Below are positions 51,938-62,041 of a stretch of DNA of 64,000 nt, one piece after another; position 1 is the stretch's first letter, and each line of letters begins with the position of its first letter. Below the pieces are notes generated by a model. The model had not been told where the DNA came from and did not search any database. It worked only from the letters and a program-made list of their open reading frames with translations. A program made the translations under genes and the position numbers. Location of the stretch: positions 1,240,001 to 1,304,000 of the forward strand of contig NW_026999402.1 in assembly GCF_037126465.1 (NCBI RefSeq), in the 5' to 3' direction. The stretch comes from Ornithodoros turicata (Eukaryota > Arthropoda > Arachnida > Ixodida > Argasidae).

Positions 51938-52766
51938 GTTAGGAGTTGACGATACAAGGAGTTCGTATATGTTTATTGAGGAGAGTAAACTTTTTACACA
52001 AAATGAGATGAAACATGACTATGACACAAGAAAACACGCACAAACAGCAATGGACGGTAAGTGAGAGCTAAAAGCTATGTACAGAACAAAGAACAACCAA
52101 AACACTAGCAGTGGCTAAAGACAGAAACCTAACTTTAGGGAACAGTTATCATATCAAGCACATGGGTGAATCGAACCAAACAAGATGCCATAAGATGAGA
52201 AGTTACAAGAACTGGAACAGGAACAGGCATCACACAGGTGGTATCTACAAGGCTATGTAAACTTTTGTCCATGAGACCTATCACTGCTTCATGATTATAT
52301 GGCCACTAGCCAACACGAACAAGTTCCAGTGGTGCTTCCACCGCTTTCGGAAGTTCACGAGACCGATAGATCTCAGCTCGTCCTGGAACCGAGCTCGTGG
52401 GGCGATCCGGCACGCGAGCAGCAAGTCCACGAGTGTCGCCGGCTGTGCCCCGTACACAGCACGTGTCCTGGCGCATCAAAGTTGAAAGGTCACCTCGGTA
52501 AGCAGGAGCACGAAGGCGGGTCGCTTCCGCTCCGGCACGTGTACTGGCTCCAGGAACTGCGTCGTGTCGGGCGCGACCGCGGGGAACTGATACAAGTCGG
52601 CCACCTTCCTCCACATGGCCGTCTTTGGCTTTGATGCAGACGAAGACGGCGTGCTGATGCGTCTCCACCGCCCCGCAGGTGACGCACGAGTCCCAGAGTG
52701 AGAGGCCAAAGCTGTGCAGCCTTGCTCGGACCGGTATTAGCATTAGACCAGCTTGCTCGGACCAGC
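51938..52766 (-). pseudogene. LINE C-terminal fragment on the minus strand, duplicate copy 2
   Basis: A near-identical copy of 49868-50700, including the zinc knuckle CVTCGAVETHQHAVFVC, the frameshift and the joint to repeat R at ATTAGACGAATG. Because the internal joint is shared, the two copies arose by duplication of a composite [LINE fragment + R] unit, not by two insertions. Confidence 0.8.
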
Positions 52767-53121
52767 ATTAGACGAATGCTGGAGATCTCGAAATTCTCGA
52801 GAACAAGTTTTGGAAAGATACCTTCCAATTTTCTCAGAATAGAGACATGCACAAAATATAAGCCTATTTTCTATATATGCGTGCTACATCTACCACATTT
52901 TGCAGTGGAGAGGCCACGGCGGCTCATCTCACGTAATTATGTTCTAACTATTCTCAAAAGTGGAACGTGGTCTTCACTGCGTACCGCTAACGGACAGAAG
53001 AGTTAAACACTTTTATCGTTAAGCTTCCACCACACCGGCAAACTTGGATAACTGGCACCGATGATATACAACGGTGGCAAGAATGCAGCTGTGTGTTTGC
53101 GACAATCGTCGTAGTAAATTT
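52767..53121 (+). repeat. Repeat R, copy 3, internally deleted
   Basis: Starts ATTAGACGAATGCTGGAGAT, lacks about 150 bp between GTAATTATGTT and CTCAAAAGTGG, and ends GTCGTAGTAAATTT. Confidence 0.8.
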
Positions 53122-53239
53122 CATATATCGGCTTTCCGGCGGTCCGAGGGGACTACCTCAATAGGTAGCTCTCCTGCTTGATGACAATACATATCGGCTT
53201 TCCGACTGGTCTTCCGCCTCGATGCCAATACATATCGGC
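53122..53239 (+). repeat. Two LINE tails in tandem (class B then class A-like)
   Basis: CTACCTCAATAGGTAG (stem-loop) followed by CTTGATGACAATAC ends at 53190. ATATCGGCTTTCCGACTGGT and CTTCCGCCTCGATGCCAATAC then ends at 53231. ATATCGGCT occurs before each and again after, as if the small tail units were themselves repeated. Confidence 0.7.
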
Positions 53240-53480
53240 TCATTCCCCAGTAGAGTGACGAGTGGAGCATGTTGACTCAGGGCCGCTCACGCAAAATTAA
53301 GTTTTTACGTCTGTCTTTCTCAATGACGAACGGAAAGTGCCCTGGAATTGATGGCCTCCCAGTTGAGTTTTACAAGCGCTTCTGGAGTGTGATTGGTTCT
53401 TGCATGACTCGGGTTTTTAACATCTGCTTAACCCAGGGGTTGCTATGCCCCAGCATGCAGAATGGTCATAGCTGGGCGTC
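53240..53480 (+). pseudogene. LINE RT fragment (fingers region)
   Basis: Encodes MTNGKCPGIDGLPVEFYKRF and WSVIGSCMTRVFNICLTQG, the motif-0/1 region of an L1/Tx1-type RT (K.PG.DGLP.EFYK.FW). It starts just after a tail motif and stops in the minisatellite-like stretch. Confidence 0.75.
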
Positions 53481-53745
53481 CTCACTCATGAGGACCCTCA
53501 TGAAGACGCCTCACCCTCACCTCACGACGATGAGGTGAGGGTGAGTGAGTCCCGACCACGCTGAACGTTCCTCGCGAGGACAGTCGTGAGACATTGTCCC
53601 TCATGAGGCCCACCGTGAGGGCCCTCATGAGGCCAGTCGTCGTGAGGCCATCAATACGTCAGAGTACAACGTACTCTGTCAGGGGCCTCACGAATGAGGT
53701 CATGAGGCCTTTCGTGAGGGGCCTCATGGTGACGAGGTGACGGGT
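53481..53745. repeat. CTCATGAGG-type inverted minisatellite
   Basis: Repeated CTCATGAGGCC, CCTCACCCTCACC and CGTGAGGGGCCTCATG words in both orientations, including a CCTCACCCTCACC / GGTGAGGGTGAG hairpin at 53508-53545. Open frames here reflect the repeat. Confidence 0.7.
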
Positions 53746-53774
53746 TCGGGCTCCTCTTTGTTGATGCCAAACAC

Positions 53775-56128
53775 AAACGTTAAACCCGTTCGGTCAATTT
53801 TTCGTGACCACTTCGCCGCCTTGTAGGCGCAGTCATGCCTGCTGATGCCGAACCGCAAAGCTTTCTGCCGACTCACAAGCACTTCGTCTTTAGCGCAGAT
53901 CCGTTTACTCTGGACGAGTATACGGCCGCCGTTAAGGCCCTCCGAACTGGAAGGTCTCCTGGCTCCGATGGTCTCCCCGCCGAATTCTATAAGTGCTTCT
54001 GGCGTACGCTCTCTGGCCCGCTGACAGCGTTTATTCAATGGCTGCTGGGCGGACGGCTTCCTCTGCCCGTCCATGCGAGTGGGTGCGGTAACGTTACTAT
54101 GCAAAGACCCGTCTAGAAAGCGGGACCCGAATGCGTATCGGCCTGTTTGCCTACTTAATACGGACTACAAGATAGTTTCGACCGCAACTCTGCGTCCTGG
54201 GTCTTGTAGATCCCCCCCCCCCCTGTCAGGTCTGTGCTGTTCCTGGACGGTCAATCAACTTGCACACACAGGCCCTCCGTGACGCCATCTACTGGGCGCA
54301 CAGCCGTTAGCAACCGGCGGTACTGGTGTCTTTTGACCAGAATAAGGCGTTTGACAGGGTGCATCATGGGTATATGTTCCGTGTGCTGGAGGTGGCTGGC
54401 TTTCTTCCCGTAGTGGTGGGCCGGATTAAGGCCCCATACAGAGATTCCTCTTCCGTTGTCAGCGTGAACGGGGGCGTTTCCGGTAGGTTCCCCATCATGA
54501 CCGATGTGCGGCAAGGCTGTCCTTTGTCCACAGCGTTGTATGCCATGGTGTTTAGTCCTCTCCTAGAAACCCTAGCAACCTGCCTTCGACCTGTTATGTT
54601 TCCGTTGCCAGGCTTGTGGAATCTCCCTCTTTTCGCGTATGCAGATGGCCTCTCCTTAATCCTCAGTAACAGGGACTCGATAGGTAGCGTTCTCATTATT
54701 TTAGAGAGATACGGTCGAGTATCGAATGCACGAATCAACAGAGAAAAAAGCGCTGCGCTGTTCATTAATGTCACTCTCTCCTGTCCATTCGAGATCCCTG
54801 TTAGGAATGAGGTGCGGATTCTCGGTATTCACTATACCAGGACTGGGGCCTCTTCTCATTCTTGGTTGCGTGTTCACGAGCGCAGCGTCTCGGTTCTCAC
54901 TGATTTGAGGGGCCTAATGCTCCCTATCACCTGTAGAGCTCGCCTGGCTGCGTCGTGGTTCCATGGCAAATTCTGGTATCACGGGTTTTCCCTCCTGGTC
55001 AGGTTTTCCTTGCAGCAACTCGTACGGCCTTTCGGTACATCTGGGGCAACGGAGCTGAGTGCGTATACCGGGCACGTATGTACCAGCCGAGAGAAGTTGG
55101 CGGTTTGCGGGTTCCGCACGTAAAAAGCAAGTGTCTTGCGCTCGGGATAAAGGCAATTTTCGACGGCCTTAGTGACCCTGGCCACCCTGCAAACGATCTT
55201 CTGCAATACTGCTTAGTTCGAGACGTACCTCTGTTTCGCCCGCTTGTGTAGAATAGACTGCGCTCTGAGTTTGTGGCCTCGCACTTCAGAGAGAGTACGT
55301 TTTCAACGTCCGTCGCCAACGCGCGTCATTCCCGTCTGAGGATTTCTCTGTCCGGTCCGTCAGGCAGCTCTATGCCGTTCTTCTGGAGCTCCCTCCGACG
55401 GCCGCGTGGCTTCATATTACGGACGGCTGGTTGGATGCTCGCTGTGCAAGCTTGCGGTCGCGTCTTGCGGACGACGGTTTACCTGTCAGGGACAGGTTGT
55501 CCCGCTTCGGTTTGACAAGGCCTTTTTGCCCTTTCTGCCCTACCTTTGAAACGTCGGAGTACGCTTTTCGCAACGGTATACTCCCGGATTTTTTTGTGGC
55601 ACAAGGCTGGGGTACTCTACGGCATTCGGTTCATTCGGTGGGACACGGTCCAGTTACTGAGCACGCTCCCAGTGCTGGTCGGCGATAGACGCCAGGTTGT
55701 ACTCCTGGCGGTAAAAATAAACTACCATGTCTGGATAGCACGCTGCATAGCTTTACACGGTGGCCGTGCTCGCACCGCCGTTAAGGTACTGAACAGGGTC
55801 AGGGCGGTTTCCGTAGAGTACTATACAGGGAGAGAGCAGTCCTTGGGGCCGTCCAGTTTGGTATGCGGTAGCAAACATCAGCGACCCTCTTCGAAGAATG
55901 CAATAGTAGGTATGTTATCCGCTTCTAATATCCTTCGTGCTGCTGTCCAACGAGCAACTCTCCGTGAGTTTTGGTTTGTTGCGAGGTGGCATCTAGCACG
56001 TACATCAATCCCAGACCTGCCGTGAGCTCGTCTTCGAGTGTTGGCGTTGCGATGGTTGTAGACTAGTGCGTTTGTTGCGTTAAAGGGAGGCAGCCAATAT
56101 GGCTGGTCTTCCACGATGATGCCAATAC
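53775..56128 (+). pseudogene. LINE A': L1/Tx1-like RT pseudogene with class A tail
   Basis: The longest LINE fragment here. In order: TLDEYTAAVKALRTGRSPG and GLPAEFYKCFW (fingers, 53920-54005); RKRDPNAYRPVCLLNTDYK; motif A FDQNKAFDRVHH (54330-54366); motif B RQGCPLSTALY; motif C FAYADG (54631-54648), where the second catalytic Asp has become Gly; then the thumb and the C-terminal region TAGWLDARCASL-like, CPFCPTFETSEYAF (knuckle His/Cys lost) and KINYHVWIARCIALHGGRAR. At least four frameshifts. The 3' tail has CAGCCAATATGGCTG and ends GATGCCAATAC at 56118-56128. Confidence 0.85.
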
Positions 56129-57159
56129 ATAAAATATCGTGTCGTCTCGTCCTGTCGTGTGCAGCAGCATCCTGCTCGGGGTCTAATAACTTTTCTCTTA
56201 GGACCCGACATTCTCTCTTTTTTTTTTCTGAGCTGACACACACACGCTCGCGTTCAGAGTGCATGGCTCCCCACCTGAGGGCTTACGTTGTGGCAATGCG
56301 CAGCCTGCGAGCTTCTTTCCCGGATGATGATAGAACATCATGGCCTGTGAGGCGCCTTTATATGGCACTTCTTGCGCTTGATCGGCCACCCCCGAACTCG
56401 ACGCGTATTCAGCGCCACATACGTACGACCAGTGCTGGTTGGCTGGACGCCCGCCGGGCCAGTCTTCAGTGGCGCTCAGCGCATGACGTCTTGCCGCTAC
56501 GTGAGCATTTTTCCCGTTTTGGTAAAACGTCACCCGGCTGTTCCTTCTGCGAGTACAGGGAGTCAGCAGAACATGCTTTTAGTTTATGTTTGTTGCCGGG
56601 AGCCCTCTGGCATCGTGTAGCAGGCCTCTCTAGCCTAACGTATGGCCCGCCATACCTAACGGATGTTGAGTGGAGCACCGTTCGTGGTCTGTACCCCCTC
56701 CCTGTCTCGCAGCGGGATAGGCGGCATTTTGTGCTCTAGGTAGTTGAAATCAATTACAAAGTGTGGATTTCACGCTGTCGACGAGCGCACGCGCAGCAGA
56801 GCCGCAGTGTACAGGAGGTGATTCGGCTAGTTAACGCCGGTATTCGCAGAGTTCTTTGCAGAGAGCGAGCTGTGCTTGGAGCAGTTGAGTTTCATCGCCG
56901 CTGGGTGACCTCTGGCATTCTCTTCCGGGTGGACAATGGCAAGTTCATGAGGTGTCCACATCCTCGTGTTGTCCTCCCACTTGCGGCTTTCCAGTGTCAT
57001 GAACTGTTGCATGGCGAAACGGACACGTATAGCAATCTCTAAACAGCCTTAATCGCTGGGCGAGAGTTGGTGTTCAGAATGTTGTTCGAGTCTGTCTGAG
57101 TTGCTACAGGAAGCCGGCCCCTGTGGCGGGCCTTCCATTTGATGCCAATGTGAATACAC
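56129..57159 (+). pseudogene. LINE C: RT C-terminus, one in-frame stop, class C tail
   Basis: The unit starts directly after the GATGCCAATAC of LINE A'. From about 56250 one frame encodes MAPHLRAYVVAMRSLRASFP, TTSAGWLDARRASLQWRSAH and the zinc knuckle CSFCEYRESAEHAFSLC. A single TAG at 56737-56739 interrupts it, and the same frame continues VVEINYKVWISRCRRAHA and RERAVLGAVEFHRRWVTSG to a stop at 57043. The tail (57044-57159) has GGCCCCTGTGGCGGGCC as stem-loop and ends GATGCCAATGTGAATACAC, a small variant of the motif. Confidence 0.82.
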
Positions 57160-57444
57160 TCTTCTTGTGTCTTTTGTTGCGTTAAAGGGAGCCAGCCAGA
57201 TATGGCTGGTCTTCCACCATGATGCCAGTGCATAGTTTCTACGGTTGGCTGGTATTCCGCCTCGATGCCCATACATGGTTTAGGTCTTCCGCTCCGATGC
57301 CAATTTTTGAAATGCGAAATGCGATGTGGGCAAGCTTTCGCTTGTTCCCATCCTAGAGTTGGCAATACGAATACACAGGGTGTTATTCGGTTGATAGGTA
57401 GTTCGCCTGCTTGATGACAATTCCCACGTATGATGCCAATACAC
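57160..57444 (+). repeat. Cluster of five LINE tail motifs without coding parts
   Basis: In under 300 bp: class A (CCAGCCAGATATGGCTGG...GATGCCAGTGC, 57221), GATGCCCATAC (57264), TCTTCCGCTCCGATGCCAAT (57296), class B (GGTAGTTCGCCTGCTTGATGACAA, 57413) and GATGCCAATACAC (57432-57444). Each looks like the last 30-90 nt of a LINE, inserted after the previous one. Confidence 0.75.
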
Positions 57445-57710
57445 TTTAGGGGTTTGATGCTTTAGGCGTTGTCACGTTCCTCTTTGCTGTGGCGCATGTT
57501 AAAGCAAGTATTTCAGCTCTCGACTGTCTCCTGGGCCAGCGTGGGGTTCCTAGAACCGTTGCCGGTTCCGCGCACTCAGCGTAAACAATTTGCTTTGTTA
57601 ATTACGGAGATAAGCCTTCGAATTTCGATCCGTCGTTGCCGGCTGGCTTTCGGTGGCCCAGACTTCGGAGACGCAGCTATATTTCAGGCTGTCAGGGCAG
57701 GTCTTTGTAG
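57445..57710 (+). pseudogene. LINE B': RT C-terminal fragment
   Basis: Encodes VFQLSTVSWASVGFLEPLPV, RTQRKQFALLITEI and RRCRLAFGGPDFGDAAIFQA, nearly identical to LINE B at 62800-62990. It starts right after a GATGCCAATACAC and is cut off at 57710 by a sequence beginning TGTTATGTCC. Confidence 0.82.
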
Positions 57711-58337
57711 TGTTATGTCCGGCTATGCGAACTCATTTGCCCAGCCATCTTGTCCTTCGTTCACTCGTCCGCCTGTCATCCGTCAGCCATTTTACCGATC
57801 AAGCGGAAGCCAAATCTGGCGGTTCGCAACAACTGGTGACCAGCGGCGGGATGGGATCCACGACTTCGGGATGCAGCTGGTGAGTGGTTTCGCTTTATTG
57901 TCATTTGGCCAGGGGTAGATTTGTGGGTTATTAATTCTATCCAGGGGTCCTTCTGTAACTGGGTATGTACGTTGTACATCAGAGTTGTGTTAGGACAGTA
58001 GCGAAACCCAAGCGAACTGCATCATGGATTTGTCACTTTTGCTAAGGGCAGATTTGCTTCAAGTGTGTCGGGAATTCGAGATCGTCATAGGTAGTGCGGC
58101 AAGGAAGGCACAGGTCATATAGCAGCTATTTCAAACGCTGAACTTTCGGAAGATGATACAAATGAAACCCTCAAGGCGTTAGAAAGAAAGCAACAGGAGG
58201 AAAAAGAAAAAGAGAGCGAGAAACAGATAAGGGAATCTCAAAGGCTAGAGGTAGAAAAGATGAAGCTTGAACTAGAGCTTCGTATAGAACCGCTACCCAG
58301 AGCGGAAAGTCTAGACATGTCCCGGTTATTGCAACCC
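57711..58337 (+). pseudogene. LTR-element remnant: short LTR, leader and gag N-terminus
   Basis: 57711-57831 begins TG and ends CA and could be a short or internally deleted LTR. It is followed by ACTGGTGACCAGCGGCGGGA, which resembles a primer-binding/leader region of Gypsy-type elements. From an ATG at 58024 the frame encodes MDLSLLLRADLLQVCREFEI and, after a stop near 58114, an acidic then coiled-coil-like stretch (ALERKQQEEKEKESEKQIRE, EVEKMKLELELRIEPLPRAE, SLDMSRLLQPF). This resembles the N-terminal gag region of arthropod LTR retrotransposons. It stops where repeat R copy 4 begins. Confidence 0.6.
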
Positions 58338-58869
58338 TTCCGTTTCTGGGCGATGTTGCACAGTCATTGAGTTTTCCACAAAGTTAGCATAATAACTAAG
58401 TTCATAAGACGAATGCTGGAGGTCTCGAAATGCTCGAGAACAAACTTTGGAAAGATACCTTCAAATGTTCTCAAAATAGAGACATACACAAAATATAAAC
58501 CTATTTTCTATATATGCGTGGTACATCTACCACATTTTGCAGTGTAGAGGCCACAGCGGCCCACCTCACATAATGATGTTAACACGAATGTCCTCGGTAG
58601 ATGAGCAGGTTGATTTTCACCTTCGGCTCATTGTGTACTGAGGATGCCACCTGTATATACGTGGTGTATAGGGGTATGTAACGACATTTGTAACGGCAGT
58701 AACAACGGTCATGACGAGTTCTCAAAAGTGGAACGTGGTCTTCATTGCGTACCGCTAAGGGGCGGAAGAGTCAAACACCACACCGGCAAACTTGGATAAC
58801 TTGCACTGATGATATACAGCGGTGGCCAGGATGCAGCTGCGTGTTTGCGACAATCGTCGTAGTAACTTT
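58338..58869 (+). repeat. Repeat R, copy 4
   Basis: Complete 5' side (CGTTTCTGGGCGATGTTGCA) and the common 3' end GTCGTAGTAACTTT. A small deletion removes TTTTATCGTTAAGCTTC. Its left neighbour is a gag-like fragment, as in copy 5. Confidence 0.85.
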
Positions 58870-59566
58870 CGTTCTCCCATAAAACTGGCCCATACAGAGA
58901 GAGAGAGATAAAACTGGCCCATGGTGTCCTCCCACTGCGTGAACGTTTGCACCGTTTTCGGATATGTCGCACGGACGGTTGTCCGTCTTGTGGCATGTCT
59001 GAGACAGCAGAACATTGTTTTTTGCGATGCCATATTCCACTTTTACTGTGGAGTAGGGCGGCGCCAATATTTGGGTTCCCAGCAGTTGATTGGGCCACCG
59101 TAAGGTACCTGGAGCCGTTGCCGGTCGCACGCGCAGAGCGGAAGCAACTAGCATTGGTGATTTCGGAAATTAACTTCCAAATTTGGATTCGCCGGTGCCG
59201 GCTGTCCTTTGGTGGTCCAGATGTTGGGAGCATGGCTATTTTTCAGGCAGTGAGAGCGGGGCTGCGTGCACATATCATCCGTGAGCAGTCATTATTTGGG
59301 TCTGTGGAGTGCTGTCGCCGCTGGCTTACAGCGACTCGGCTCATTGATCATTATCAAGGTGAGCGGCATATCAAGTTCTAGTATAAGCCCACTAGGACTG
59401 TACTGCTCCCCCGTAGCGACTCTTCCGGAGTTTCAGGATTGTTCGCAGGGTATGGCACGTACAAAAAGCAATCTCCCTTTGGAGCGTTGTTATCTGGTAT
59501 GTAAGATAGAGTTTGTGTAAAAGAGGCTACCTCCATAGGTAGTTATCTTGCTTGATGACAATACAC
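58870..59566 (+). pseudogene. LINE B'': RT C-terminus with class B tail
   Basis: From about 58914 the frame encodes the zinc knuckle CPSCGMSETAEHCFLRC, then (after a frame change near 58947) FGFPAVDWATVRYLEPLPVA, KQLALVISEINFQIWIRRCR and VRAGLRAHIIREQSLFGSVE, ending at a stop at 59381. The tail ends CTACCTCCATAGGTAG (stem-loop) and CTTGATGACAATACAC at 59566. A 12-bp AAAACTGGCCCAT duplication occurs at its 5' joint. Confidence 0.82.
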
Positions 59567-59870
59567 ACCTTGGACCTTGATGACAATACACACCTCAAGG
59601 CGTTAGAAAGAAAGCAACAGGAGGAAAAAGAAAAAGAGCGCGAGAAACAGATAAGGGAATCTCAACTGCTAGAGATAGAAAAGATGAAGCTGGAACTAGA
59701 GCTTCGTATAGAACCGCTACCCAGAGCAGAAAGTCTATGACAATGAAAAAATGGCTAGGAAGCAAGCGAGCTGGTGAAGATGATGTATAATGTAAAAACC
59801 CCGAGACTAGGGAACACGAAGGGACAGACACAACACGAAAGTCTAGACATGTCCCGGTTATTGCAACCCT
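59567..59870 (+). pseudogene. Gag-like fragment after a GATGACAATACAC motif
   Basis: A second GATGACAATACAC (59579-59591) is followed directly by sequence encoding LKALERKQQEEKEKEREKQI, LLEIEKMKLELELRIEPLPR, AESL, a near copy of 58175-58315. A 99-bp insert (59738-59836) flanked by 9-bp GAAAGTCTA repeats splits it before DMSRLLQPF. Confidence 0.75.
59738..59836. mobile_element. 99-bp insertion with 9-bp duplication (possible Penelope-like tail)
   Basis: GAAAGTCTA at 59729-59737 and 59837-59845 flank this insert. The sister gag fragment at 58160-58337 is an empty site. The insert contains GGTGAAGATGATGTATAATG, ACCCCGAGACTAGGGAACAC and GAAGGGACAGACACAACAC. I associate these words with tails of Penelope-like elements from memory only; the class is uncertain. 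Confidence 0.55.
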
Positions 59871-60420
59871 TCTGTTTCTGCGCGATGTTGCACAGTCATT
59901 GAGTTTTTCACAAAGGTAGCATAATAACTATAGGTTCATAAGACGAATGCTAGAGATCTCGAAATGCACGAGAACCAACTTTGGAAAGATACCTTCCAAT
60001 TTTCTCAAAATAGAGACATACACAAAATATAAACCAATTTTCTATATATGCGTGGTACATCAACCACATTTTGCAGTGGAGAGACCACGGCGGCCCACCT
60101 TACGTAATTATGTTAGCACGAATGTCCTCTGTAGATGAGCAGGTTCACCTTCGGCTCAATGTGTACTGAGGATGCCGCCTGTATATAGGTGGTGTATTGG
60201 GGTATGTAACGACATTTGTAACGGCTGTAACAACGGTCATGACGAGTTCTCAAAAGTGGAACGTGGTTTTCATTGCGTACCGCTAAGGGGCGGAAGAGTC
60301 AAGCACTTTTATCGTTAAGCTTCCACCACACCGGCAAACTTGGACAACTGGCACTGATGATATAGTACAACGGTGGCAAGGGTGCAGCTGCGTGTTTGCG
60401 ACAATCGTCGTAGTAACTTT
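59871..60420 (+). repeat. Repeat R, copy 5
   Basis: Full-length copy (TCTGTTTCTGCGCGATGTTG to GTCGTAGTAACTTT). It is preceded by a gag-like fragment and followed by a truncated class C LINE tail. Confidence 0.87.
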
Positions 60421-60463
60421 CAACAGCAAACTGTGGCCGGCCTTCCATTTGATGCCAATACAC
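60421..60463 (+). repeat. LINE tail class C (truncated) ending GATGCCAATACAC
   Basis: CTGTGGCCGGCCTTCCATTT then GATGCCAATACAC (60451-60463). LINE A begins at the next base. Confidence 0.8.
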
Positions 60464-62041
60464 TAGCAAACTACCTGGCTCAACAGCTCTTCCGCTTTTT
60501 GCGTACGCGGATGACCTATCTCTAATACTTAGAGATGAAGCTTCTGTTGCCGCTGTCCTAGGTGTTCTAGATGCCTATGGCAACGTATCAAATGCGCGCA
60601 TTAATCGGGCGAAGAGTGTTTTGCTCTTCCTTAATGCTACCCCTTCGTGCCCTGCGCCCTTTGGCATTCCTGTTAAAGACGATGTTCGCATACTAGGATA
60701 TAACTTTAATAGTTGCGGACTGTCGCCGTCCTCATGGCTGAGGGTGCACCAGCGCAGTGTCCCCGTTCTTGCTGATCTCAGAGGTTTGGTGCTCCCTATC
60801 ACGTGTCGAGCCCGTCTTGCCGCCTCATGGTTTTTCAGTAAGTACTGGTACCATGGCAGTGTCGTTATTCCCCCTCGTCAGATCTTGGTAGCTGCTACTC
60901 GCACAGCTTTTCGTTTCATCTGGGGTGGCAGCGTGGAATGGGTGTCACGCGCCCGCATGTGCTTGCAGCGGGAGTTAGGTGGCCTATGGGTTCCACATAT
61001 GAAGACCAAGTGTCTCGCCCTTGGTCTTAAAGGTATTTTTGATGCGCTCATGGAGCCGTGCCACCCTGCCCATGATCTGTTACAGTTCCTCCTGGGTCCT
61101 GATATCAGGTTTTTTTTCGGCTTTTTCGCTGAGTAGGCCTCGGTCTGAGTTTGTCGCACCCCACCTCAGGGAGTATGCCTCCTCCATGCGGCGCCTGCGC
61201 GAGTCCTACCCAGGTGAACGCGTTTCTACCTGGAATGTGAAGCGACTGTACAAATCTCTCTTGGAGCTTCTTCCCATGCCTCCGCCGGCTGTGGGCCTTG
61301 GTGTGCCCCGGCAGGTTGCTTGGCGTCTTGTCACCGCGGGCTGGTTCGACGCACGTCGGGCTAGCCTGCAATGGCGCTTGGCACACGGCGTTTTACCGCT
61401 TCGGGACCGTCTGGCTCGGTACGGAGTCACCACTCCTTTCTGTCCATTCTGTGCTTGTCACGAAACTGCGGAACACGCGTTTCATCAGTGCCTTGTGCCC
61501 GATACTCTATGGCACAAAGTTGAAGTCCTGTTCGGTGTGTCACGCATTCGGTGGGCTGTCATTCAAACGCTCTTTCAGCCTCCCGTCCCGCATCGCGATA
61601 GGAAACAGTTCCTCCTTCTGGCAGTTGAGATTAACTACCAGGTGTGGATTTCTCGCTGCATTGCAGCACAGGGTGGCCGCATCCGTAGTGTAGCAGAAGT
61701 GCTAAATCTTGTTCGAGCAGGGGTTCGTCGCGCTCTTCGTAGAGAGAGAGCTGTGCTGGGAGCTGTGCACTTTGCAAGACGGTGGCAGACATCTTCGGTC
61801 CTCTTTGAAGATGATAGAGGTACGTATGTGCTTACCTTTTAGGTGGCCAAGTACAGTGTGCCGTTGTCACGTTCGCAGCTTTCCGCGAGTCTTCGTTCGT
61901 TGCATGGTGACGTCCAGCACACATATTAATCTAGAGACCATATTGCTCTAGAGTTGGCATCTACGTAGCCTTAGTTTAGTCCGTGTGAAACGTTAGAGGG
62001 AGCCAGTCTGTGTGGCTGGTCTTCCGCTCTGATGCCAATAC
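60464..62041 (+). pseudogene. LINE A: RT from catalytic motif C to C-terminus, class A tail
   Basis: Starts directly after a tail motif. The frame opens with an intact catalytic block LPLFAYADDLSLI (60489-60527), then SNARINRAKSVLLFLN, DVRILGYNF, LRGLVLPITCRARLAASWFF and RFIWGGSVEWVSRARMCL. A single-base shift in a run of eight T (61110-61117) moves the reading to the next frame, which continues RPRSEFVAPHLREYASSMRR, TAGWFDARRASLQWRLAHGV, the zinc knuckle CPFCACHETAEHAFHQC and RRERAVLGAVHFARRWQTSS to a stop at 61842. The 3' UTR has AGCCAGTCTGTGTGGCT and ends GATGCCAATAC at 62031-62041. Apart from the one shift it looks well preserved. Confidence 0.87.

Noticed and set aside
54364..54774. Minus-strand frame of 136 codons
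   Set aside because: Antisense to the RT core of LINE A', whose motifs A and B and altered motif C define the true reading.
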